Part shown: in pieces, positions 51,383-60,388 of the stretch
Position numbering within the stretch: position 1 is the stretch's first letter
Layout: every line of letters starts with the position of its first letter
NCBI GenBank assembly: GCA_030654805.1
Contig: JAURWR010000013.1
Location: 62,001 to 126,000 of the forward strand
Length of the DNA: 64,000 nt
Direction of reading: 5' to 3'
Source of the DNA: Burkholderiaceae bacterium
Lineage (GTDB): Bacteria > Pseudomonadota > Gammaproteobacteria > Burkholderiales > Burkholderiaceae_C
Notes under the pieces: model-generated
The model's database searches: none
What the model saw: the letters and a program-made list of their open reading frames with translations, nothing else
Told to the model about the DNA's origin: nothing
Program-made: the position numbers and the translations under genes

Positions 51383-51502
51383 GAGACGCTTCAGCCGTCC
51401 GTCCTTCATCTTGTGTCGGACGTAGTAGGTGATGGGGTAGCCGATCACCAGGAAGCCGAGCAACAGGAACGGCTTCAACAGCATCACGAAGAACATCTCC
51501 AT
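51362..51502 (-). CDS. 46-residue membrane protein on the opposite strand
   Basis: Reads MEMFFVMLLKPFLLLGFLVI then GYPITYYVRHKMKDGRLKRL, one membrane span with a very basic tail, so positive-inside puts the tail in the cytoplasm. It is the only minus-strand gene inside the late operon and overlaps the end of the previous gene by 21 bases. No strong ribosome binding site or promoter was seen. Confidence 0.45.
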   Translation of the reverse strand: MEMFFVMLLKPFLLLGFLVIGYPITYYVRHKMKDGRLKRLLLRKIS

Positions 51503-51512
51503 CGAACCCCCG

Positions 51513-51537
51513 AGCCCGCCACTGAGCGGGCTTTTTC
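51513..51537 (+). terminator. Terminator after the ejection protein genes
   Basis: GCCCGC-CACTGA-GCGGGC hairpin followed by TTTTTC. Separates the ejection block from the fibre and lysis genes. Confidence 0.75.
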
Positions 51538-51555
51538 ATTTCCGAAGGATAGCAA

Positions 51556-52181
51556 ATGACCATCCCAACGTCATTCACCGACCTGTCAACCACGCCGCTG
51601 TCGAACAGCCCCGCAGGTTCTGACTCTGTTTTCCCGGACAACCCGAAGTACACGCGGTTCAATTCGGCGGCGCTGGCGTCAATCTACCTGAACACCGCAA
51701 CGAACGGATGGGTCAGCCCGTATCTTGCCACGGCAGGCGGCACGATGGCGGGGGCAACCATCCTCAACGGCGCATTGTCGGGAACGGGGCTCACGAACTA
51801 CCTCGCGGCTCCGGGGCCGTTCGGCGTCACCACTCCGAATCTCGGCAGGTTCACCGCAGCCTACACCGCGCCGGTAGTCGTCACGTTCAATGCAACGACG
51901 ATGGCGATTGACTGCGCGTTGTCGAATGTGTTCACGACGACATTCACGGCAAACGTCACGGTTGCCCCGACGCTCTCGAATCTGAAAGACGGGCAGACGA
52001 TCAACTGGTTCATCACGCAGGACGCCACGGGCACGCGCACGATGACCTGGCCTGCATCGTTCAAGTGGCCGGGAGCAACGGCGGGCGTTCTCTCTACGGC
52101 TGCGAGTTCGGTGGATCTGCTCGTTGCCACCTATCGAAGCTCAACGGGCTTCTGGTACGCATCGCTCTCGAAAGGCTTCGC

Positions 52182-52185
<4 letters not shown>
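51556..52185 (+). CDS. Tail fibre-like protein
   Basis: 209 residues, Thr/Ala-rich and beta-predicted. N-terminus (LSTTPLSNSPAGSDSVFPDN) and GGTMAGATILNGALSG, ending in a domain with TINWFITQDATGTRTMTWPA that is often at the tip of phage fibres. The AAGG ribosome binding site is 9 bases before ATG. Confidence 0.7.
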
Positions 52186-53098
<913 letters not shown>

Positions 53099-53102
<4 letters not shown>

Positions 53103-53335
53103 AGTCGAATTGCCTCGCGTTTGCGGTGCGTCTGTACTACCGCAGGAAACGGGCAGGCCGCGAGGGCTATCTCGTCATTCGCCGGTCACGGTGGGGTCCG
53201 TTTCCTCACATCCTCTACGCCGAAAAGCGCCGCAGCGGTTCTCTGCGGATCGTCTCGTACATCCCCCTCTTTCCCCATCACAAGCCCTGCCCGCCGGTTG
53301 TGTTCAACGGTCACAGCAAGTGGGGCGACTTCTGA
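53099..53335 (+). CDS. Small basic phage protein before lysis genes
   Basis: 78 residues, TTG start overlapping the adhesin stop. RREGYLVIRRSRWGPFPHIL-type wording and CPPVVFNGHSKWGDF are reminiscent of short proteins found before lysis genes in many proteobacterial phages, but function is unknown. Confidence 0.7.
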
Positions 53336-53341
53336 AGAACC

Positions 53342-53575
53342 ATGAGCACAGAACAAATAATGATCTCCCTGCTAGGTGTCGTCTGCACTGCCCTCGGGTG
53401 GTTCCTCAACGAGATGTACCGAGCCGTTGAGAAGCTCAAAGATGACATGAGCGAACTCGAAATCAAGATAGGGACGGACTTCGTTCGGTATGACCGGCTG
53501 CAAGACATGTTGAAGCCGATTCACCAGGGCATCGAGGAGATCAAGTCGTGGATCACCGGGGGTAAGAAGCCGTGA
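53342..53575 (+). CDS. Membrane-anchored coiled-coil lysis accessory protein
   Basis: 77 residues: N-terminal membrane helix (IMISLLGVVCTALGWFLNEM) and a charged coiled coil (EKLKDDMSELEIKIGTDFVR). Layout resembles XhlA-type or inner-membrane spanin-like proteins. Stop overlaps the GTG start of the endolysin-holin gene. Confidence 0.65.
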   Translation: MSTEQIMISLLGVVCTALGWFLNEMYRAVEKLKDDMSELEIKIGTDFVRYDRLQDMLKPIHQGIEEIKSWITGGKKP

Positions 53576-54579
53576 CCCGCGACGATCTGCGGGCCGCACT
53601 GAAAAACCCCAACGTCACGGCGTTCCTTCACGTCATCCGCGTCGGTGAGGGCACACCAGACGCAGAAGGCTACCGGCGCATGTTCGGCGGCGCTCTGTTC
53701 TTCGGGTATGCCGACCATCCCCGAAGCCCGCAGACGGCGAAGTCCGGTAGCAAGCCCATCACATCGAGTGCAGCGGGCGCGTATCAGTTCCTGAGCAAGA
53801 CATGGGACGGACTCGTCAAGCAATGGGGCTTCTCTGACTTCTCGCCACCGACTCAAGACGAAGCGGCTATTGCGCTGATTGTCGGCAGGAAGGCGCTCGA
53901 CGATGTGATGGCCGGTCGCATTCAGTCCGCGATTCGCAAATGCGCGGATGAGTGGGCGTCGCTTCCCGGCTCCCCCTACGGTCAACCGACCAAGACTCTG
54001 CAACAAGCCATCTCGACCTACAAGCAGGCGGGCGGCATCCTCGAAGGTGAACCCATGACTCCTTTCATCATTCCCGCTCTCGATGCAATCCTTGGCATCG
54101 TTCCCGACTTGCTCAAGGTGTTCAGGGGCACCGGCTCCGAAGTCGCGCAACGCAACCAGGCGGCGGCTCAGGTTGTGGTTGAGGCGGCAAAGTCTGCGCT
54201 CGGTGTCCGCAATGAGCAGGAGCTAGTCGAGACGATCAAGGAGGGCACACCTGAGACGGTTGCCGCTGTGAATGCGGCGGTGCGCTCAGTCTGGTGGGAG
54301 ATCAGTACGGACTCGACTGGCATCGGGAAAGCGCGTGAATCGAACATTGCGCAATCGAGCATCTCGCCGAAACGCAATATGGCGCTGTGGGTAACGGTGA
54401 TGCTGTTGCCGCTGGTCTATCTCGTCGTCTCGGCTGTGCTGTTCAAGGATGGCTTCAGCGATGACGTGCGGGCCATGACCGTGGCGGCGGTGATCTCGGG
54501 AGTGCTCGGGGCAATCACTGGCTACTGGCTAGGAACCAGCTTCAGCAGCGCGAAGAAAGACGAGAGGGCCGCCCAATGA
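53572..54579 (+). CDS. Endolysin-holin fusion protein
   Basis: 335 residues in one frame. Residues 15-155 match the lambda R transglycosylase pattern: VIRVGEGT with the catalytic Glu, GGALFFGYADHPR, SSAAGAYQFLSKTWDGLVKQ, DFSPPTQDEAAIAL, CADEWASLPGSPYG and ISTYKQAGG. Residues 162-335 match the GTA-type three-helix holin: IPALDAILGIVPDLLKVF, VQTIKE-like NEQELVETIKEGTP, then the membrane spans MALWVTVMLLPLVYLVVSAV and VAAVISGVLGAITGYWLG. ATG 54055 could start a separate holin. No signal peptide precedes the lysozyme part. Confidence 0.85.
   Translation: MTRDDLRAALKNPNVTAFLHVIRVGEGTPDAEGYRRMFGGALFFGYADHPRSPQTAKSGSKPITSSAAGAYQFLSKTWDGLVKQWGFSDFSPPTQDEAAIALIVGRKALDDVMAGRIQSAIRKCADEWASLPGSPYGQPTKTLQQAISTYKQAGGILEGEPMTPFIIPALDAILGIVPDLLKVFRGTGSEVAQRNQAAAQVVVEAAKSALGVRNEQELVETIKEGTPETVAAVNAAVRSVWWEISTDSTGIGKARESNIAQSSISPKRNMALWVTVMLLPLVYLVVSAVLFKDGFSDDVRAMTVAAVISGVLGAITGYWLGTSFSSAKKDERAAQ
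54043..54057 (+). promoter_or_regulatory. Internal ribosome binding site and start for holin domain
   Basis: GAAGGTGA lies 4 bases before an in-frame ATG at 54055, exactly at the junction between the lysozyme domain and the holin domain. Translation from here would give a 174-residue holin without the lysozyme part. Confidence 0.55.
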
Positions 54580-55268
54580 GATTTCTTCTCCTCCTCCTGT
54601 TCCCGCTTTTTGCCCAAGCACAGCCGACCCTCGCAGAGCGCCCCGGAGAGTACCTCTACAGCATCATCGATGCGCAGAGCAAGGCGCTTGGGATCAAGGT
54701 CTCGCCGTTCCGTGGCTACGTCAAAGCCGGGGTTGCCGGGGTCAGCGTTGTCGATAACACGCACGCGCCTGGGACTGCTGTCGGCGTGTTCGGCATCGCT
54801 GAAGGCAAGGGCGGCAATCACGCTGGCGAGGTAGTCGGCGTCTATGGCATGGCGCAGAAAAACGGCATCCACTGGGCAACTGGCTTACACGGAGAATGTC
54901 TACTGCAAGACGGCGAGGCGGACAGCAAGGGCGTCAAGGACGAGGGCGGACTGTGCATCGGCGCGAACATCGAACTGATCGGCAACAACCAGCACAGCGA
55001 CTTCATCGGGCTCAACATTCAGCCCCGATCTGGCGCGCACGATGTCGTCGGGCTCCAGCTGCAAAACCCTGAGACGTATCGATATGCGATCAGCGCGCCG
55101 AATTCGTTCTGGAAGTTCGGCCAGGCGGACGACGTCTCGTTCTGCATGCGCTTCGTACCGGATCGTCAGACGTTGGAATTCTGGCGCGGCTGCGGCAAGC
55201 CCGATGCGACCCGGCACGGGTGGCTGAACATGAACTGGGGTAGCCCTGACGTGCAGCTTAATCGCTGA
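54576..55268 (+). CDS. Exported protein at the end of the lysis cassette
   Basis: 230 residues, ATG overlapping the endolysin-holin stop. Signal peptide MRFLLLLLFPLFAQAQP. The mature part is Gly-rich and beta-predicted, with VGVFGIAEGKGGNHAGEVVG then VYGMAQKNG repeats. Last gene of the late operon; converges on two minus-strand genes. No spanin-like layout (no lipobox, no coiled coil). Unknown function. Confidence 0.75.
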   Translation: MRFLLLLLFPLFAQAQPTLAERPGEYLYSIIDAQSKALGIKVSPFRGYVKAGVAGVSVVDNTHAPGTAVGVFGIAEGKGGNHAGEVVGVYGMAQKNGIHWATGLHGECLLQDGEADSKGVKDEGGLCIGANIELIGNNQHSDFIGLNIQPRSGAHDVVGLQLQNPETYRYAISAPNSFWKFGQADDVSFCMRFVPDRQTLEFWRGCGKPDATRHGWLNMNWGSPDVQLNR

Positions 55269-55488
55269 TGCGGGCTCGGATGGCTTCGGCTAGGTTCTCC
55301 GCAGCACATTCCTGTGCCACGCTTTGCCGGTCTGAGTGAGGACTCCACTGTTCTTCTGCATAAGCCTCGCACACCTTCGCGCAAGCCGCCCGCTCAGCAA
55401 GCACGGCCTCGGTTGCGTATGCGCGCATATCGGCTGCGCTGTAGTCGTTGCCAGGAATCTGAGGGTAGGGCAGTGGCGGAAGGGTCAT
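55258..55488 (-). CDS. Small phage protein
   Basis: 76 residues: MTLPPLPYPQIPGNDYSAAD, then MRAYATEAVLAERAACAKVC and a helical end with AAENLAEAIRARI. From memory, a common pattern in short phage proteins of Burkholderia and Pseudomonas phages. Overlaps the end of the exported protein gene by 11 bases in convergent orientation. Confidence 0.7.
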   Translation of the reverse strand: MTLPPLPYPQIPGNDYSAADMRAYATEAVLAERAACAKVCEAYAEEQWSPHSDRQSVAQECAAENLAEAIRARISD

Positions 55489-55754
55489 GTCGGCGGCCTC
55501 TCGAAGATCGCGTTCGCGCAGTTGTTGCAGCCGTCAGTGTGACCATCATCGTAGGTCTCGTATTTCGTGCCAACGTCGCCAGCCTCCCGCACGGATAAGC
55601 AGGCATCGATGCAGGATACTCGCTCAAGACGAGTCGCTGCCTTGATGGCATCAAGCATCTGGTCCTCCGTGTAGAACGGCTGCTTCTTAACCTTTGCGCC
55701 GTTGACCATCGGCAAATCGACCGTCAGCAAGATGGCGGGCCTTGGCAGGGTCAT
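55485..55754 (-). CDS. Small phage protein with cysteines
   Basis: 89 residues from ATG 55754. It has CIDACLSVREAGDVG and DGCNNCANAI, giving four Cys that could bind zinc. Together with the next gene it forms a two-gene minus-strand unit at the right end, where lysogenic conversion genes are often found. Confidence 0.6.
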   Translation of the reverse strand: MTLPRPAILLTVDLPMVNGAKVKKQPFYTEDQMLDAIKAATRLERVSCIDACLSVREAGDVGTKYETYDDGHTDGCNNCANAIFERPPT

Positions 55755-55826
55755 GGTGTGGGCTCCTGTGGGGTGGGATTGGTACAAAGTGGTACAGCAT
55801 CGTTCTGTAGCCCCGTGATCGTCCCC

Positions 55827-55839
55827 TTGAACTACGGCG
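55827..55839. repeat. Right attachment core of the prophage
   Basis: The 13-mer ttgaactacggcg repeats 16209-16221. Phage genes end at 55754 on one side and core chromosome (tamB) begins at 55913 on the other, which supports this as the right boundary. Confidence 0.7.
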
Positions 55840-55912
55840 AGATCCTCGCGGATTTTCACATGCGCTTTCGGGGGTGATGCCGGCCTCTCAAGGTTCGCTC
55901 ACCCAGTGGCGT

Positions 55913-58900
55913 TCACCCCCAGCGCCAGGTCCAGATCAGGTCCACCGAGTTTTCGAAGCCCGATTGCGCGCGCAGCGTGAAGCGCCGGGCGATGCGGTAG
56001 ATCAGTTGCCAGCTGCCTTCGGTCGCGTTCAGGCCGCGTTCGTAGCCGACGTACCAGCGCCGTGAGAGTTGCTTGCCCAGTGAGATGACCGTTTCGCGCA
56101 CCTCGCCGTCGGCCTGTTTCAGTGTCAGCTCGTCGAGCCCGATCGCCTTGGTGAACTGCTCGGTGATGCCGTCGCCTTCGCCGGCCAGCAGGGCCACGGC
56201 GGCGGTTTGCAGAAGCGCCGTGTCGGCGGTGCCCAGTCCGTCGCTGGCGCGACCCAGGGCCAGCCACGACAGCTTGTCGACGTCCGAGACCTCGGGCTCC
56301 GAGAACAGGCGGATGCGTGGGTTCTGCGCGGTGCCGCTGACCTGCACGCCGACCCGGATGTCGGTGTTCGGGCGCGTCGCTTCGATGTTCAGGCGCGGGT
56401 TCTCCGGCGGGCCGTTGAAGGTGATCAGCCCGCGGTCGATCGTGAGCTTCTGGCCGTAGGCCGCGTAGGTGCCGTTCGTCGCACGCACGGTTCCGTTGAC
56501 GGCCAGCCGACCGCCCGGTGCGGTGAGTTGCAGCTCGCCGCGCAGACCGGTTTCGATGCCGCGTCCTCGCAGACGGAGCTGGGAGCCGAGGTCGATCTTC
56601 AGGTTGAGCGTCAGGTTGCGTGAAGTTGCGCTGACGATGGGTTGTTCGGCAGGGCCGGCTGCGGCGGGCGCAGCCGGCTGGCGGTTGCGGATGCCGGCGG
56701 TCGCGCTGCTGGCTGCTGCCCGCACCACCTGCACGTCGTCGGACAGCCGAGGCGCGTCGCTGCGGGTGAAGTCGACCAGCCCCTCGTCGATCGAGAAAGC
56801 GCCGGTCACGCTCAGCGCGTCGCCGCTGAAACCCAGCTGCGCCGCGCCGCTGGTGACGATTCGGCGATCGACCCGGCCGAGCAGCACGAATCGGTCGGCC
56901 TTGATCTGCAATTGCGCGCTCGGCGCGGCACCCAGCGCGGCGCCGCCTTCGATGCTGATGCTGCCCGTGCCTCCCTTGGCGGTGAACCGGTCGATGTGCG
57001 CGCTGTCGCCGCGCAGCGAGATCGACACTTCGCCATCGCTGACGTTCACGCCTTCGAGGAAGTTGCGCACGCTCAGCGCGCTGCCCTCGACGTTGCCATT
57101 GACCTCGGGCGCGCCGAACCGGCCTGCAAACAGGGCGCTGGTCTTCAGGTGTCCGCCGAGTCGCCAGCCGGCCGGGATCCACGTGCCCCAGGCTCCCAGG
57201 TTGGCGACGTTCAGTTCCATCGCGCCCTGGATCGGCGCATCCGGCGCCGGCCACAGCGCCTCGGGCTTGGTCCGTGCAATCACCGCGCCGGCCAGTACGC
57301 CGAGCGTGCGCCCCGCCACATACGGCGAGAAGGTCCACACACCGTTCTGGGCGCTCAAAGCCAACCTCAAGGCGGTCAGCCCCAACGACTGGGTGCCGAT
57401 CTCGTCGGTCACCGTCAGGTCACCGCGCACCCGCTCCACCACGATTTCGGCCACCATGCCGCCATCGCTGTGCAGATCGACCCGCCCGCCCACCGTCAGG
57501 TCGCCGCCCCAGCCGAAGTTGGGTTGCAGCCTGGTCAGCAGCGGGGCGATCGGCAACGGGTCGAAGGCGAGTTGCGCGTCGATCTGTCCCGGCTGCGCGG
57601 CTGCACCGCCCGGAGCGTTCGAACCCGGCACCTCGGCTTGCCAGGCCAGCCGGCTCCAGCGGATGGCCGCGCCGAGCACCTCGGCGCGGCCCGGCTGCAC
57701 ATGGAGGCGCGCTGGGCCGCCGGACCACTGCGCCTCGATGCCGACGTCGCGGGCCGCGATCCAGGGCACGGCCTGCGGCTGATTGGCTTTCAGCTCGATT
57801 CGTTGCAGGCTGCCGCGCCAGCCGGCGAGGCGCTGCCCCGGCACGTCGATGGCGCCGCCCTGTGCTTGCAGCAGCAGCGCACTGCGCGCACCGGACGGAT
57901 CGCTTGTGACCTCAGGCGTTGCCGAGCTGGTGGTGGCGGCCTGCAATGCGTCGGTCCAGGCGGGAGGCAGGGCTTTCGAGCTGGCCCGCAGTTCGATCGC
58001 GTGATCGCCGACCGTGCCCTGAACGGTCAGCTGCGCCGATTCGACACCCGGCGATGGGGGGCGTGCTGCTGCGGTGGCCGTAGCAGACGGCTTCGGCGAG
58101 GTCGCGAGGGGCCGCGAAGGCGCGCCCGTGGCGCCGACCAGCCGCAACTGGGACACGCGTGCGTCGATGTCGATCGGCGCACCTTCTGCGGTGCCCAGCT
58201 TCCAGCGCGCCTGGGCCTGCTGCGCAGTCGTCGATGCAACCCGAAGGTTGCTGCCCGCCAACTCGCCCTGCGCACTCAGTTCCGGCCAACGTCCGGTCAC
58301 GCTGGCGGACGCGGTGAGCGCGCCGGCGAGCGTGCTGTCGCTGCCGACTGGCCGGACCAGCCGCCACAGCGGCTCGAAGGCCGACAGCGCCGGCGCGTCC
58401 AGCGTCACATCCCAGTGATCCGAGCGGCCGGGTCCCGTGCTTGCCGCGTTGCCCGTGCTGCTGGCGATTGCGGTGGCGAACCGCCCCTGCGCCTTCAGGC
58501 TGTTGCCCGCGACCTGCAACGCCAGCGTGGCATCGGCCTGGTCGTTGTCGACGCTGCGCAGGCTGGCCTGGCCCTCGACCGGCGTGCCTGCCAGCACGCT
58601 GTTCACGATCGCCACCTGGGCCTTGCCGCGCACCGCAGTCAGCGATGCGGCGGGGTCGGTCGGCAGCGCCACGTCGAAATCTCCGCTTGCATTCACACGG
58701 TGCGGGCCGCGCCGCCAGGGCGAATCTTCGCGACCTGGCCACCATGGCAGTGGGTCGAAATCGACCAGCGCCACGTGGCCCTGAACCTGCCATGCGGCGG
58801 CGGGCGACGCGCGGTTCGCGGTGCCAGCCAAGGTGGCACTCGCGGCGCCGGCGCTGGCGCGCGCCTCGCGCAGCTCGATGCGCTGCCTGTCGAGACGGGC

Positions 58901-60388
58901 GTCGAGCTGGAGGTGCACGGTCTTGCCTGCGGTCTGCACCTGTCCGTTGCCGATCGAGGGCGTGAGCGCGCCGGTCAGATCGACCTGCACATCGAGCTGG
59001 GGGCCGGCAGCGGATGTCGTGGGTGGCGCCTGGGTCGGCGCACTGGCGCTTCCCGAGGGAGGCGATGCCGCGCCGGTCGGTGTCAACGCCACCAGCGACA
59101 CCGGGCCGCTCAGCAGCATTTCCGGTGCGCGAGCGTCCAGCAGCGACGGTTGCAGTGCGCGCAGGGCGGCGTTCAAGGTTGATCGCTCGGCGGTCCATTG
59201 GCCATGACCTTCCAGCCGGCCTGCCGATTTTTCGTGCGTTCCGAGGTCGGCTTCGAACCGCTTCAGCTCGAACGTGCTGCGGTCATTCGGGCGGCCGATC
59301 AAATCGGCATACAGGCTGCGCAGTGGCAGGAGCCCTTCGTTCCAGCGCCCCGCCACGTCGTTGCTTATCTCGATGTGTGCGTTGACTGGCCGGTCGAGCG
59401 CCTCCGTTCGCACCGTCGCTCGGCCGGTCAGCGAGGTAACGGGTGCCGAAGCGCTGAGTGCCGACAGATCGAGCGCCCGCGTGCTGGCCTGCAGATCGGC
59501 AAGCGGCCAGTCGGCGAACGGACGCAGGCTGGCCTGCGCATCCAGCGATTGCACTGCATGTGTTGGAGTGGCTGGCGACCGCACCGTCGCACGCAGTGTC
59601 GGTTTCTCCAGCGGACCGGCCAGCGCCAGTGTGGCCAGCCACGAGGTGGGGTCGAGGGTCGATGCGGGTGCAGTGGAGCCGGCTGCGGGGGCACCCACTT
59701 GCGAGAGATCGAGCCGTGCATCCAGGCTGAACGGTGCCCTCGCCTCGATGCGGGCCGCTCCGCGCGCCAGCAGCCTCTCCCAGGCGGCACTCAGTTCGTC
59801 GACGCGGTGCGTGCGCCCGTGGTCGGCGCCCAGCTGAACCCGGGCTCGCAGATCCCGCAGCGGTCGATCGCCGAGCGCCTCCGCGTGCAGCGCATCGATG
59901 CGCAGCGCGGCGATGTCGATCTGCACCGGCAGGTCCAGCGTGGTCGGCGGTGTCAGCGGTGTCTGGGTGTCGCTGGGCACCAGCACGAGGTCCAATCGTG
60001 CCGCGTGCAGGTCGGCCACGAAGATGCGCGCCCACAGGCCGGCCGTGTCGCTGCGCGTGAGCCGCAGCCCACGCCAGCCGAAGCCGGTGAGCACGATGCG
60101 GGTGGTTCCGCCGGACAGCGTCACCTGCACGCGCTGCGCCTCGAAGTCACCGAGCAGCACGCCGCGCGGCGCCGTCACCTCGATCCCGGGCAGCTTCGAC
60201 ACCACCCAGGCGCTGCCGGCTTCGTTGCGCAGCGCCCACCACAGCCCACCAGCCAGCGCACCGACGAGCAGCGCGATCGACAGCAGGCCCAGACCGGCGG
60301 TCCAGCCGAGCACGCGCGGCCAGCGGCGGGCTGCCTGGGATGGCGTCGATTCCTCTGGTGCCGGATCGGGCAGGGGGCCGGTGCTCAA
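55913..60388 (-). CDS. tamB: Translocation and assembly module inner-membrane protein TamB
   Basis: 1491 residues from TTG 60388, which overlaps the tamA stop (TTGA). One N-terminal membrane helix (VLGWTAGLGLLSIALLVGAL), a long beta-helix-like body and a C-terminal DUF490/TamB domain (VNGTVRATNGTYAAYGQKLT, DRGLITFNGPPENPRLNIEA, and SDVDKLSWLALGRASDGLG). It ends TWRWG. Bridges inner and outer membrane and works with TamA, now thought to help lipid transport. Ends 74 bases from the prophage boundary. Confidence 0.93.
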   Translation of the reverse strand: MSTGPLPDPAPEESTPSQAARRWPRVLGWTAGLGLLSIALLVGALAGGLWWALRNEAGSAWVVSKLPGIEVTAPRGVLLGDFEAQRVQVTLSGGTTRIVLTGFGWRGLRLTRSDTAGLWARIFVADLHAARLDLVLVPSDTQTPLTPPTTLDLPVQIDIAALRIDALHAEALGDRPLRDLRARVQLGADHGRTHRVDELSAAWERLLARGAARIEARAPFSLDARLDLSQVGAPAAGSTAPASTLDPTSWLATLALAGPLEKPTLRATVRSPATPTHAVQSLDAQASLRPFADWPLADLQASTRALDLSALSASAPVTSLTGRATVRTEALDRPVNAHIEISNDVAGRWNEGLLPLRSLYADLIGRPNDRSTFELKRFEADLGTHEKSAGRLEGHGQWTAERSTLNAALRALQPSLLDARAPEMLLSGPVSLVALTPTGAASPPSGSASAPTQAPPTTSAAGPQLDVQVDLTGALTPSIGNGQVQTAGKTVHLQLDARLDRQRIELREARASAGAASATLAGTANRASPAAAWQVQGHVALVDFDPLPWWPGREDSPWRRGPHRVNASGDFDVALPTDPAASLTAVRGKAQVAIVNSVLAGTPVEGQASLRSVDNDQADATLALQVAGNSLKAQGRFATAIASSTGNAASTGPGRSDHWDVTLDAPALSAFEPLWRLVRPVGSDSTLAGALTASASVTGRWPELSAQGELAGSNLRVASTTAQQAQARWKLGTAEGAPIDIDARVSQLRLVGATGAPSRPLATSPKPSATATAAARPPSPGVESAQLTVQGTVGDHAIELRASSKALPPAWTDALQAATTSSATPEVTSDPSGARSALLLQAQGGAIDVPGQRLAGWRGSLQRIELKANQPQAVPWIAARDVGIEAQWSGGPARLHVQPGRAEVLGAAIRWSRLAWQAEVPGSNAPGGAAAQPGQIDAQLAFDPLPIAPLLTRLQPNFGWGGDLTVGGRVDLHSDGGMVAEIVVERVRGDLTVTDEIGTQSLGLTALRLALSAQNGVWTFSPYVAGRTLGVLAGAVIARTKPEALWPAPDAPIQGAMELNVANLGAWGTWIPAGWRLGGHLKTSALFAGRFGAPEVNGNVEGSALSVRNFLEGVNVSDGEVSISLRGDSAHIDRFTAKGGTGSISIEGGAALGAAPSAQLQIKADRFVLLGRVDRRIVTSGAAQLGFSGDALSVTGAFSIDEGLVDFTRSDAPRLSDDVQVVRAAASSATAGIRNRQPAAPAAAGPAEQPIVSATSRNLTLNLKIDLGSQLRLRGRGIETGLRGELQLTAPGGRLAVNGTVRATNGTYAAYGQKLTIDRGLITFNGPPENPRLNIEATRPNTDIRVGVQVSGTAQNPRIRLFSEPEVSDVDKLSWLALGRASDGLGTADTALLQTAAVALLAGEGDGITEQFTKAIGLDELTLKQADGEVRETVISLGKQLSRRWYVGYERGLNATEGSWQLIYRIARRFTLRAQSGFENSVDLIWTWRWG

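Noticed and set aside
56642-59182. 846-codon frame opposite tamB
   Set aside because: Shadow frame of tamB; biased GC-rich codon use on the real strand keeps the opposite strand free of stops.
57912-59198. 428-codon frame on the tamB strand in another frame
   Set aside because: Arg-rich shadow with no domain features, fully inside tamB.
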